Source of the DNA: Halomicrobium katesii DSM 19301
GTDB taxonomy: Archaea > Halobacteriota > Halobacteria > Halobacteriales > Haloarculaceae
DNA: 64,000 nucleotides
Reading direction: 5' to 3'
NCBI RefSeq assembly: GCF_000379085.1
Contig: NZ_KB905378.1
Location: forward strand, 1,801,676-1,865,675
Below are positions 1 to 7,635 of the stretch, piece by piece. The position numbers were made by a program, and so were the translations under genes. The notes under the pieces are model-generated. The model saw only the letters and a program-made list of their open reading frames with translations. It did not search any database and had not been told where the DNA came from. Every line of letters begins with the position of its first letter. The first letter of the stretch is position 1.

Positions 1-69
1 CGAGACGATATCCTCGCCGATGATCGGGTCTTCGATATCTCGTAGTGCTGTGCTGATTACTTCTGTCAT
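1..69 (-). CDS. Start of an Mrp/MIP18-type Fe-S assembly protein (partial)
   Basis: The first 23 codons of a reverse-strand gene that runs off the left edge. The visible start, MTEVISTALRDIEDPIIG, resembles the N-terminal DUF59/MIP18 domain found alone or in front of the P-loop of Mrp/ApbC Fe-S carrier ATPases. Its ATG overlaps the TGA of the preceding gene (66-69), so it is the seventh gene of the translationally coupled molybdoenzyme operon. A role in loading Fe-S clusters into that enzyme is inference; the ATPase part is outside the window, so a stand-alone MIP18 protein is equally possible. Confidence 0.55.
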   Translation of the reverse strand, partial: MTEVISTALRDIEDPIIGEDIVS

Positions 70-464
70 TGTGAGAGGACCGCGTCTACGCCGCGTCGTT
101 CGTTCGTCCGAATCGTGCCACCGTCGCCGACCGGCCGGTCGAGCGTGTCGTCGAGCTTGACCGACGCCCGCTGCCACAGGACCGCCTCCCGGTTCTCCGC
201 GAGCCCGCTGAGGCTCTCGATAGCGTCCTCGTGCGCGTCGCTCCCGACGAACGTCGCCCACTCGCTAAGGGTCTCGAACCCGAAGACGAACTTTACCTCC
301 GGCGACATCCCCGTGTCGTTCTGGAACACCTCGAAGAACGCGACCGTCTCGTGGCTGACCCACTCGACGATATCCGCCGAGAGCCACGCGTCGAAGGCTT
401 CGCGGCGGCTCGCCGGCACGTCGAACTCGATCTCGTAGACGTTGTGGCTGTCGAGCATGCTCAT
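66..464 (-). CDS. Small protein resembling a dimeric alpha/beta-barrel (ABM-like) domain
   Basis: A 132-residue soluble protein of the molybdoenzyme operon. After the start MSMLDSHNVYEIEFDVP the pattern of a beta strand, an amphipathic helix with WLSADIVEWV, and further strands (VAFFEVFQND, VKFVFGFETL) suggests a ferredoxin-like alpha/beta-barrel such as antibiotic-biosynthesis-monooxygenase or EthD-type proteins. I see no cofactor motif. The ATG at 464 overlaps the TGA of the TorD gene; a second in-frame ATG lies two codons later. Its place between the chaperone and the Mrp-like gene suggests a helper in maturation or a small sensor, but that is guesswork. Confidence 0.8.
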   Translation of the reverse strand: MSMLDSHNVYEIEFDVPASRREAFDAWLSADIVEWVSHETVAFFEVFQNDTGMSPEVKFVFGFETLSEWATFVGSDAHEDAIESLSGLAENREAVLWQRASVKLDDTLDRPVGDGGTIRTNERRGVDAVLSQ

Positions 465-1141
465 CTGTCCTCCGCGAGTCGTTTGTGATGGCTGGTGACG
501 ACCGCCAGCGCCAGATCGAGCAGTCCCGCGTAGTACTCGTGGGGCTCCTCGCGCTGGAGACGGGCGTGATAGGCCGGCAGCCACTCGGTCAGGTGCTCGT
601 CCAGCAGCCACCAGAGTGCGTCCCCGGTGTCGGGCTCGTCGGGGTCTCTGTCGCCGTCGTCCATCGCGACCAGTTCCCCGAGGAACTGGAGTTCGAGCCC
701 CAGGTGGTCCGGGGGCTCGTTGCCGTGGGTGTCGTCCACGTCGAACCCGGCCCAGCGGTAGCCCTTCCGGATCTCGGTGGTCGTCTCGCTGTAGAAGCTC
801 CCGTCGACGTACATCGACTCGTAGGGCGGATCGGGCGCGCGCTCGGAGACGCCCCGGAAGAGGTGGGTGTACGCCGTCCGGAGCGTCTCCGCGTCGGCGG
901 TCGCACCGTCCTCGATCCGGTCCAGCGCCGCGTCGAACTCCGGCGGGAGGCGCTCGGCGTTGCAGCGCCACTCGCCCGCCCAGACCCCGACGGCGTCGAC
1001 CCGTTCGCGCTCGGGTCGCGTCAGGAACTGCTCGCCCAGCACCCGGTAGACCCGCGCGTCGATATCGCGGGCCGTCTCCGCTGGATCGCCCCCGACGCGA
1101 TCGGTCACGACCGATCCAGCGTCGTCGTTGTGGTCGCTCAT
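461..1141 (-). CDS. TorD/DmsD-family molybdoenzyme chaperone
   Basis: A 226-residue, all-helical, acidic protein of the TorD/NarJ family, which binds the Tat signal of molybdoenzymes and holds them until the cofactor is inserted. Family-typical features are a central stretch PPYESMYVDG (the conserved E/P-Y-E-S region) followed by a motif around HLGLELQFLGEL, and a helical C terminus. Length fits the family (about 200-230). The start ATG at 1141 overlaps the stop of the NrfD-like gene by four bases, so it is co-translated with the enzyme it should serve. The client is expected to be the Tat-dependent catalytic subunit at 3296-6049. Confidence 0.88.
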   Translation of the reverse strand: MSDHNDDAGSVVTDRVGGDPAETARDIDARVYRVLGEQFLTRPERERVDAVGVWAGEWRCNAERLPPEFDAALDRIEDGATADAETLRTAYTHLFRGVSERAPDPPYESMYVDGSFYSETTTEIRKGYRWAGFDVDDTHGNEPPDHLGLELQFLGELVAMDDGDRDPDEPDTGDALWWLLDEHLTEWLPAYHARLQREEPHEYYAGLLDLALAVVTSHHKRLAEDR

Positions 1142-2427
1142 TGGCTCGATTCGACTCCGTTCGTTGCGACGACTGGGAGCGTCTTGGCGAACACGAGCAG
1201 TCCGAGCGCGACCAGCGCCGTCGTCCCCATCAGGTTCAGCCACTCGTAGATCGACGGCGTGTACGCGCCGACCGGGTACAGCAGATCGGGGTACATCAGG
1301 CCGCCGACAGTCAGCCACGTCTCCTGGTGGAGGACGCCGACGAGCATCACGCCGGCGAAGGCGACCGTTCCGAGGAGGCTGAACCGACCGAGCGCCTGCT
1401 GGACCACGAGGTAGACCGTCGGGAGGACGACCGCCGCGACGGCGAGCCACAGCAGCGGCGCGAGCGGACCCTGGAAGACCAGCGTCGAGACGTTCGGGTC
1501 GGCCATGTCGGCCGCGAACGTCCCCGTCTGGATCTCGTAGAAGACGCCCAGCATGTACGTGAACGCGAACGCGCCGGTGAACACGCCGAAGGTCCGGAGC
1601 GTCTCGTCGGTGAACACGTCGTCGAGGTCGTAGGCGAACCGCAGGATTCCGGCGACGAACAGCAGCGTCGCGGCACCGACGGTCATACTCCCCGCGAGGA
1701 ACGTCGGCCCCTGAATCGCGCCGAACCAGTTGATGTTCACGCCGAAGGGCCCCCAGACGAACGGGACGAGACCGCCGCCGACCACCGGGATGAAGGTCAG
1801 CACGCCGGCGGCGAGCCACCAGCGCAGGCCCCGTCCCTCACTGTCGGCCGGTGCCTCGTAGCCGATCAGCAGCGCCTCGTAGACCGGCGAGAGGACCGAC
1901 GGGAGCACGCCGTCGTGGTACAGCTCGTGGAGGTCTCGGCGGATCGACACGAGCAGGTACGCGATCGAGAGCAGGCCCAGTCCGGCCAGCAGGATGACGT
2001 CCCAGGCGATCGGCGACTCCAGTGGCAGGTAGAGCAGCGTGTTCAACACCCGGAACGGCTGGCCCAGGTCGAAGACGATGTGCAGGAAGCTCGCCATGAA
2101 GGCAAGCGGTGTCACGAGTTCCCCGATCCGGGCGTAGGGCTCGTACTCGTCCATCCCGAAGACCCGGACGATCGCCGACAGCGCGATCGCGCCGACACCC
2201 ATCAGCGCCCACCAGGTGAACGCGCCGATGTCCAGCCCCCAGGGGACGCCCGCGTCGGTCCCCCAGTTGTCCAGGCCGGTGACGGCGTGGCCCTCGGTGA
2301 GGACGGTCACGAAGCTGTACACCATGCCGAGGACCAGCACGACAGCGAAGCCGACCATGGCGTAGTAGAGCCTGCCGGTGTCCTCGAGCGGTTCGGTCAG
2401 TCGCGTGCGTGCGGATGGAGTACTCAT
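1138..2427 (-). CDS. NrfD/PsrC-family membrane subunit of the molybdoenzyme
   Basis: A 429-residue polytopic protein with about ten hydrophobic helices, typical of NrfD/PsrC/DmsC quinol-interacting anchors in complex iron-sulfur molybdoenzymes. It would take electrons from menaquinol and pass them to the Fe-S subunit encoded just upstream. Recognisable stretches include a tryptophan-rich WGLDIGAFTWWALMG segment after the first helix and the loop HIVFDLGQPFR. Start ATG at 2427 overlaps the TGA of the Fe-S gene; its own stop overlaps the start of the TorD gene. The direction of electron flow is inferred from the family, not shown by the sequence. Confidence 0.88.
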   Translation of the reverse strand: MSTPSARTRLTEPLEDTGRLYYAMVGFAVVLVLGMVYSFVTVLTEGHAVTGLDNWGTDAGVPWGLDIGAFTWWALMGVGAIALSAIVRVFGMDEYEPYARIGELVTPLAFMASFLHIVFDLGQPFRVLNTLLYLPLESPIAWDVILLAGLGLLSIAYLLVSIRRDLHELYHDGVLPSVLSPVYEALLIGYEAPADSEGRGLRWWLAAGVLTFIPVVGGGLVPFVWGPFGVNINWFGAIQGPTFLAGSMTVGAATLLFVAGILRFAYDLDDVFTDETLRTFGVFTGAFAFTYMLGVFYEIQTGTFAADMADPNVSTLVFQGPLAPLLWLAVAAVVLPTVYLVVQQALGRFSLLGTVAFAGVMLVGVLHQETWLTVGGLMYPDLLYPVGAYTPSIYEWLNLMGTTALVALGLLVFAKTLPVVATNGVESSQ

Positions 2428-3299
2428 TGGTTCACCTCCACGTCGGTCGAGCGACTCTCAGGCGGGTTCTGCTCGATCTCGATCGCTTCCTCCGGATCTT
2501 TGAACGTGTCTGCGCCCTCGATGGCGCGTGCATCGTCGCTCGGTTCGTCGCCGATGTAGACGATGTTCGGTTCGGTCCCGCGATCCTCCAGCAGCTTGAA
2601 CGTCGACGAGGCGGACTTCTTTTCGAGGTGCTGGCGGGGTTCGCTCTCGGGGTCCTCCATGTCGCCGAACTTGATGGCGTCGACGGGACAGGTCTGCTGA
2701 CAGGCCGTCGTCCCCTGCTCGCCGCGCTCCTCACTGTCCTGCCGGTGGACGCACATCGTACACTTGCTCATCACGCCCTCGGGCTGTGGCCCGGACATCT
2801 GCGTGCCGCGGGGCTCGACCGGCTCGTCGTGGATCGGGTCGTGCCACGGGGGCTTGCCCTCGCCGGGGTCCTCCTCGCCCAGCGCCTCGGCGAAGCTGCC
2901 CGAGCCGTGCATGTCGTCGCCGTCGTGTTCCCCGGAGCCGTAGCCGTACTGCGCTTCGTCGGGGTGCTGGAACTGCGCGTAGTTGACGCCGTAGGGACAG
3001 CCGATCTCGCAGTACCGACAGCCGATACACCGGTCGTAGTCCGTGAGGACGATGCCGTCCTCCTCGCGTTTGAACCGCGCGCTGGTCGGACAGGCCGATG
3101 CACACGACGGCTCCGAGCAGTGCTGGCACGGTCGGGGCATGTTCGTCTGTTCGGTGTTCGGGTACTCGCCTTCCTCGTAGCGGAAGACGTGCATCCAGAA
3201 CGCCCCGCGGGGCGTGGAGTTCTCGACCTTGCAGGACTCCATGCAGGCCCGACAGCCGTAACACCGCTCTAAGTCGATCGCCATACCGAGTTGGGTCAT
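2424..3299 (-). CDS. Four-cluster Fe-S electron-transfer subunit (DmsB/PsrB type)
   Basis: A 291-residue ferredoxin-like subunit with four cysteine groups: CYGCRACMESCK near residue 14, CQHCSEPSCASACP, CIGCRYCEIGCPYG, and a last group CTMC with CQQTCP. This is the standard four [4Fe-4S] arrangement of DmsB/PsrB/NrfC. A hydrophilic, glycine- and acid-rich insert of about 65 residues separates the third and fourth groups, longer than in most bacterial relatives. There is no signal peptide, so it is probably exported in complex with the Tat-bearing catalytic subunit. Coupled by overlapping start and stop codons to both neighbours. Confidence 0.92.
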   Translation of the reverse strand: MTQLGMAIDLERCYGCRACMESCKVENSTPRGAFWMHVFRYEEGEYPNTEQTNMPRPCQHCSEPSCASACPTSARFKREEDGIVLTDYDRCIGCRYCEIGCPYGVNYAQFQHPDEAQYGYGSGEHDGDDMHGSGSFAEALGEEDPGEGKPPWHDPIHDEPVEPRGTQMSGPQPEGVMSKCTMCVHRQDSEERGEQGTTACQQTCPVDAIKFGDMEDPESEPRQHLEKKSASSTFKLLEDRGTEPNIVYIGDEPSDDARAIEGADTFKDPEEAIEIEQNPPESRSTDVEVNQ

Positions 3300-6049
3300 T
3301 CGCTGTCACCTCCTTTGGGTTCGACCTTCGCACGGACCTGGAACGCCTGGCCGTTGTCGAGGCCGAGATATCCGGGTCCGCTGGGAAGGATCGTGTTACA
3401 GTGCGGCCCCTCGTCGAGGGCCTCCGTCACGCTGTCTTTCCACGTTCCGTGATGGGCCGGGAGACCGAGGGACCCGCGTTTGACGCCGTCCTGAACCATC
3501 ACGACGCCCTCGGCGGTGTAGGTCTCGCCGGTCTGGGCGTTGTGGGTCTCGATCGTCACCTCGTCGCCGGTCTCGACGCCGATGCGGTCGGCGTCCTCGG
3601 GGTTCAGCCGGATCGAAGAGCGCGGCGCGATCTCGTTGAGCAGCTTGTTCGTGCTCGTACGGGACTGCTTGTGCTCGATCTGGTGCCAGCTGAACAGCGT
3701 CAGGTCGTACTCGTCGGGCGACTCGTACATCGTCGGCTGTCGCCACGTCGGGAACGCGGTGTAGTCCTGGAGATAGGGGAACTCCGCCTCCGGGTCGTCG
3801 AACTCCGAGTCGGCGAACAGCTCGTCGACGCGCTCGCCGAGCCGGAACAGCGTCTCGCTGTAGAACTCGTGTTTGGCGTCGTAGGGGTTGAACTCGCCGT
3901 AGCCGTTGTCCATCCCCCACGTGTAGGCGTAGCGGTTGCCGCCGCCGACCTCCCACTCGTTGGTGATGACGTTGCCGTCGCGGAACCAGTCGAGGTCGTG
4001 GCCCTTCGTCCGCGCCCAGCGGTCGAGGCCATCGCGGAGGAACTCGCTCGGGTCCTCGGGGGCCTCGTCGACACCCGAATACGCGTACTCGGTGCCGTCG
4101 AGCCCGAGTTCGGCGTTGATGTCGGCGACGTACTCCTCGAAGGCGTCGACGGCCTTGGCCATCTCGATGAAGATCTCCGCGTCGGGCTTGCTGTCCCACA
4201 GCGGCTCCATCGAGGGGAACCGGATGTGCTCGATGTCGGCGTAGCCGTTCCAGCCGCCGGTCGGCCCCTGGAGCTTGTCGGCGGTCGCCGCCGGAAGCAC
4301 GTAGTCGGCGGCGACGTCCGCCGTCGCGCTCATCCACGGGTCGACGACGACGGTCGTGTCGACACTGCTCATGCTCTCGATGACCGTGTCGGTCTGGGGG
4401 GCCGAGTGGACGGGGTTGGCCATCTGGACGATCCACGCCATCTCCTCTGGCTCGTGGGGGAGGTTGTACTTGTCGGGGTTCGTCTGGCTGACGTGGCTCT
4501 GGGAGTAGGCCGTCGAGTCGATGGGGTGGAACATGCTCCCGCCCAGCGACGGTCCGTCCGGGTTCGGCGTGATCTTCTCGGGGTGGAACGCCTGATCGCG
4601 GAACGGCTGGCGGTAGTCCTGGGGCTCGGCGTACTTGCCCTTCCGGACACGCGTCGAGCCGACCACGTCGACCGCCCCGACCAGCATCGACGCGTGGTAC
4701 TGGGCCATCGTCGTCTGGACGCCCATCTCCTGCTGGGCGACGTGGTAGCCGTGGGTGCCGACGGGCCGGTACGGGATCTCGATACCGTTCCGCTCGACGG
4801 TCGCGCCGATCTCGGCGTTCTCGCCCCAGTCGAGAGCGGTCTGTTCGATCTCGTCGGCTTCGAGGTCGGTGATCTCTGCGGCCCACTCTGGGTCGTACTG
4901 GGAGATCTGATCGAGGTACAGGTCGAAGGCCGGACGCGCTTCGACGCCGTCGACCTCGTAGGTGCCTTCCAAGGCGACGTTCTCCGGCGACGACGCCTCT
5001 TCGTGGGCGACCGCCTCACCGGCGGCTTCGTCCCAGACGAGTTCGCCGTCGGCCCACGTGTACTCCTCGCCGGGGTCCTCTGCGTCGTCGGTCCGGAGGA
5101 TGTGGCCTTCCTCCTCGCCTTCGGTAGCGACGAGACACGGCGCGTTCGTCGCGGTCGTGAGGTACTCCTCGTCGATGTAGCCGTTCTCGACGAGGACGCT
5201 GTTGAACGCCAGCCAGAAGGCCATGTCCGTCCCCGGCTCGATCGGGAGCCACGTGTCGGTGTAGGGGCCGGAGTTACGCCGTTGGGGGTCGATGGAGACG
5301 CTCTCCATCCCCTGGTCGTCGCGGGCGTCGGCGACCTGTTTGGGCCACGTGATCTGACACATATGGGACCCGCCGCCCTGGGCGACGTTGTGGCCCCAAC
5401 CGATGTAGTACTCGCAGTTCCGAAAGTCGGTCTCGGAGACCCCGTGCGTGGCGAACATCAGCTCCTGTGCGCGGTAGCCCGAGTCCGAGCAGGCCGCGCC
5501 GTGGCCGTACTTCTCCATGCTGCCGTACTTGTCGCTCGTGCCGGTCACCCACGCATCCTCCTGCCACTGGGGCGATTTCTTCCGACCGACCTGGAAGACG
5601 ACACGGCGGGGGTCGTCTTCGAGTTTCGCCTTCAGGTCCTCGCCGATCTCGTCCATCGCCTGCTCCCAGCTGATCTCTTCGAACTCGCCGAACTGGCCCT
5701 TGTCGTTCGTCCGCTTGAGCGGGGCCTTGATCCGGTAGGGGCTGTAGACCTGTTCGATCTGGGCCTGTCCCTTCGGACAGAGCGACCCATCGGTGCGCGG
5801 ATCTTCCGGCTGACCCTCGTACTTGACGACGCGGTTCCCGACCTTCTTGGCGACTGCCCCACAGTCCTGTTTGCCGATCCAGCAGGCCGTCGGCACCTCC
5901 TCGTATTCGAGGGAGGTCGACTGTGCCTCCCCGAGCGACGTGAGGTGGGAGGCCGTCCCGCCGAGTCCGAGCGCCACCGCCGCCGCCCCGCCAGCTTTCA
6001 TCGCATCGCGACGCGTCAGTTCGAGGTTGTCGTCGTCGTTGCGTAACAT
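3296..6049 (-). CDS. Tat-exported molybdopterin oxidoreductase, catalytic subunit
   Basis: A 917-residue member of the DMSO-reductase superfamily. The N terminus carries a twin-arginine signal (LTRRDAMK, arginines 13-14, then a hydrophobic alanine/glycine stretch). The Fe-S motif is C56-x2-G59-x3-C63 with C91 in LCPKG, so the second of the four usual cysteines is glycine. The likely Mo ligand region reads YGHGAACSDSG, with C187 in the ligand position; cysteine there is typical of polysulfide, tetrathionate or arsenate-type enzymes, whereas DMSO/TMAO reductases use serine. The C terminus has the molydopterin-binding domain (RLNPEDADRIGV, GLPAHHGTW). The substrate cannot be assigned; it probably faces the outside of the membrane. 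It overlaps the Fe-S gene by four bases. Confidence 0.93.
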   Translation of the reverse strand: MLRNDDDNLELTRRDAMKAGGAAAVALGLGGTASHLTSLGEAQSTSLEYEEVPTACWIGKQDCGAVAKKVGNRVVKYEGQPEDPRTDGSLCPKGQAQIEQVYSPYRIKAPLKRTNDKGQFGEFEEISWEQAMDEIGEDLKAKLEDDPRRVVFQVGRKKSPQWQEDAWVTGTSDKYGSMEKYGHGAACSDSGYRAQELMFATHGVSETDFRNCEYYIGWGHNVAQGGGSHMCQITWPKQVADARDDQGMESVSIDPQRRNSGPYTDTWLPIEPGTDMAFWLAFNSVLVENGYIDEEYLTTATNAPCLVATEGEEEGHILRTDDAEDPGEEYTWADGELVWDEAAGEAVAHEEASSPENVALEGTYEVDGVEARPAFDLYLDQISQYDPEWAAEITDLEADEIEQTALDWGENAEIGATVERNGIEIPYRPVGTHGYHVAQQEMGVQTTMAQYHASMLVGAVDVVGSTRVRKGKYAEPQDYRQPFRDQAFHPEKITPNPDGPSLGGSMFHPIDSTAYSQSHVSQTNPDKYNLPHEPEEMAWIVQMANPVHSAPQTDTVIESMSSVDTTVVVDPWMSATADVAADYVLPAATADKLQGPTGGWNGYADIEHIRFPSMEPLWDSKPDAEIFIEMAKAVDAFEEYVADINAELGLDGTEYAYSGVDEAPEDPSEFLRDGLDRWARTKGHDLDWFRDGNVITNEWEVGGGNRYAYTWGMDNGYGEFNPYDAKHEFYSETLFRLGERVDELFADSEFDDPEAEFPYLQDYTAFPTWRQPTMYESPDEYDLTLFSWHQIEHKQSRTSTNKLLNEIAPRSSIRLNPEDADRIGVETGDEVTIETHNAQTGETYTAEGVVMVQDGVKRGSLGLPAHHGTWKDSVTEALDEGPHCNTILPSGPGYLGLDNGQAFQVRAKVEPKGGDSE

Positions 6050-6050
6050 C

Positions 6051-6284
6051 TTATTTCTCCGGTTTCGTCGGTCGGTCGTCGAGCCCGAACTCCGCCTGCA
6101 CTTGCTCGTGATACTTCTCGTGGAACTCCTCCTGGCTCATCTCGCCGCGGGCGAGCCGAACCGCGTCCTTGCCCATCTCCTTGCCGAGTTCCGTGTCGTA
6201 CTCGACATCGGCGAGTCGTTCTTCGGCCCAGTCGTCGAACTCCTCGTCGTCGATGTCCGGTGGCTGTTGGTGATCCCGATCCAT
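6051..6284 (-). CDS. Small acidic first gene of the molybdoenzyme operon
   Basis: A 77-residue, charged, cysteine-free protein, predicted helical, with no membrane segment. The stretch WAEERLADVEYDTELGKEMG is followed by RLARGEMSQEEFHEKYHEQV. I recall similar short proteins in front of haloarchaeal molybdoenzyme catalytic genes but cannot name a function. The start ATG at 6284 follows a clear promoter (6322-6345) and the stop lies one base before the catalytic ATG, so it leads the operon. A regulatory or assembly role is inference. Confidence 0.82.
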   Translation of the reverse strand: MDRDHQQPPDIDDEEFDDWAEERLADVEYDTELGKEMGKDAVRLARGEMSQEEFHEKYHEQVQAEFGLDDRPTKPEK

Positions 6285-6321
6285 GGATTATCGTACCGGC
6301 CCTGCCACCATCCGCCCCACT

Positions 6322-6345
6322 CTGAATAATTCAGGCTTTTATATA
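6322..6345 (-). promoter_or_regulatory. Promoter and palindromic operator of the molybdoenzyme operon
   Basis: Read on the reverse strand, a TATA box (TATATAAAA, 6337-6345) lies about 55 bases before the ATG at 6284. Immediately downstream, towards the start site, is the perfect 13-base palindrome CTGAATAATTCAG (6322-6334). Its place between TATA and the expected transcription start suits a regulator that blocks or recruits the initiation complex. The obvious candidate is the HTH_10 protein at 6836-7498; the link is inferred. Confidence 0.6.
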
Positions 6346-6427
6346 CCGGTCCGAGAAAATCACGGAACTCGGGAGAAAAGTCGGCTGTTCGGCGTACTCG
6401 GCGAGAAAACGGCCAGCGGGCGGTCTG

Positions 6428-6757
6428 TTACTCCGCGAGGTCGTCGATCCAGGTCATCGCGGCCATCGCCTTCGGGAACCCCAGCGTCGGGATCGAGAGC
6501 AGCGCGACGTGATGGAGCGCCTCGGGGTCGATATCCTCTTCGAGCCCTCTGCGGACGTGCGAGTGGACAGCCCCCTCAGACTGGGAGCCGACGGCCAGCG
6601 CGAGCTTGACGAGCCGTTTCGTCTCGTCGTCGATCGGACCGGCCTCGGAGCAGGCCTTTCCGAGACCGGCGTACTGCTCCCACACGTCGGGATAGTCTTC
6701 GGCGAGCTCTCCTGCGGTCGACGGCAGTTCCTCCGGGGAATCTACTTGATCCGTCAT
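6428..6757 (-). CDS. Carboxymuconolactone decarboxylase/AhpD-like protein without the CxxC pair
   Basis: A 109-residue all-helical protein of the CMD/AhpD fold. The family core is seen as RLVKLALAVGSQSEGAVHSHV, where redox-active AhpD members would have E-x-x-C-x-x-C-H; here the cysteines are absent (EGAVHSH), so peroxidase-type disulfide chemistry is unlikely. It stands alone between the operon promoter and the regulator gene on the same strand. A decarboxylase-like or stress role is possible, but the substrate is unknown. Confidence 0.8.
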   Translation of the reverse strand: MTDQVDSPEELPSTAGELAEDYPDVWEQYAGLGKACSEAGPIDDETKRLVKLALAVGSQSEGAVHSHVRRGLEEDIDPEALHHVALLSIPTLGFPKAMAAMTWIDDLAE

Positions 6758-6835
6758 ACCGGAACATCGCCCAGTGACGAATTAATCGTTGGGGTGATTC
6801 CTGACGCGTAAAAATTTCGGCGTCGTCCGGCAGTA

Positions 6836-7498
6836 TCAGTCCACACTCGCCTCAGCGAACGCGGCCGTGGCGAGTTTCGACTCGACGTTGTTGAGCCGCT
6901 GGGTGAGGGCAGATTTCGAGATGTCGAGGTCGGCGGCGAGTTCGCCGAGCGACGTCTCCCGCGGCGATTCGTAGTAGCCCGCTCCGATCGCTTTCGTGAC
7001 CGCTTCGCGCTGTTTCTCCGTGACCTCGAAGAGGTCGAGGGTGACAGTGTTCCTGTTTCGCTCGACGGTCCCGTTCTCGATGCGCTTCAGTTGCCGGAGC
7101 CGGAGTCCGTCCGCGACGGCCTTCAGCGCGTCGACGAGTTCCGACAGGCGGTCGCGATCCGGTAGGAACGTCTCCAGAACGATCCGTTCGTCGGTGACGG
7201 CGCTCAGTTCCGGGACACAGCCGAACTCACCGAAGACGGCACAGGGACACGATTCGTCGACGGTACTCGTCGTGTGCACGACTTCGGTGCAGTCGCTGTC
7301 GGGCTCGCAGTCACAGTCGCTCGTCTGCACTGTCGTGTCGGTGTGGCAGTCGTCGCCCGCGAACTGTTGCCTGATCTCGTCGACCCTACCGTCGAAGTCA
7401 CCGAGGGGACAGTCGCTCTCCGGAGACGGATCGACCTCGAAGACGACGTACAGGTCCCGCGTCGTGCTCTCGCGGTCGGTGGCTGTGTCCCCGGTCAT
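6836..7498 (-). CDS. Cysteine-rich HTH_10 (Bat/DmsR-type) transcription regulator
   Basis: A 220-residue regulator. The C-terminal part (about 160-215) is a bacterio-opsin-activator HTH_10 domain, with LGELAADLDISKSALTQRL as the helix-turn-helix. The N-terminal 100 residues hold about ten cysteines in pairs and triplets (SDCDCEPDSDC, DESCPCAVFGEFGC), which could bind a metal or Fe-S cluster or sense redox or sulfur species. HTH_10 regulators of this kind (DmsR) sit beside DMSO-reductase operons in haloarchaea, and here the target operon starts 550 bases away on the same strand. Its own promoter has an inverted repeat bracketing the TATA box, suggesting autoregulation. Confidence 0.85.
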   Translation of the reverse strand: MTGDTATDRESTTRDLYVVFEVDPSPESDCPLGDFDGRVDEIRQQFAGDDCHTDTTVQTSDCDCEPDSDCTEVVHTTSTVDESCPCAVFGEFGCVPELSAVTDERIVLETFLPDRDRLSELVDALKAVADGLRLRQLKRIENGTVERNRNTVTLDLFEVTEKQREAVTKAIGAGYYESPRETSLGELAADLDISKSALTQRLNNVESKLATAAFAEASVD

Positions 7499-7516
7499 GG
7501 CTCTCGTTTTTGGATA

Positions 7517-7545
7517 CGCCGGCCACTATAAAAAGCGTGCCGGCG
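7517..7545 (-). promoter_or_regulatory. TATA box of the HTH_10 regulator bracketed by an inverted repeat
   Basis: On the reverse strand TTTTTATAGT (about 7527-7535) forms a good TATA box 30-35 bases before the ATG at 7498. It is enclosed by the perfect 7-base inverted repeat CGCCGGC (7517-7523) and GCCGGCG (7539-7545). A dimer bound here would cover the TATA box, as in a self-repressing gene. Binding is inferred. Confidence 0.5.
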
Positions 7546-7586
7546 TTTCCAGCGGATTGAGGATTCCCCGTCGTGCACACTGCTGG

Positions 7587-7635
7587 TGAGACGGACTGCC
7601 GTCGATCCGGTAAAGAACTACAACCGTCCGTCTCA
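7587..7635. repeat. Short hairpin element at the moaA stop codon
   Basis: A 49-bp element with perfect 9-base inverted ends, TGAGACGGA and TCCGTCTCA. Its right half (GGTAAAGAACTACAACCGTCCG) matches the right half of the element at 10598-10679. The last three bases on the reverse strand are the TGA stop of moaA. I take it as a shortened member of the dispersed hairpin family described at 24645. Confidence 0.65.

Noticed and set aside
2409..3272. Long forward reading frame opposite the Fe-S subunit
   Set aside because: Antisense shadow in high-GC DNA; the reverse frame has four cysteine clusters and coupled neighbours.
3098..6046. 982-codon forward frame opposite the catalytic subunit
   Set aside because: Composition is that of an antisense shadow (runs of Val, Leu, Arg); no domain, while the reverse strand has a full molybdoenzyme.
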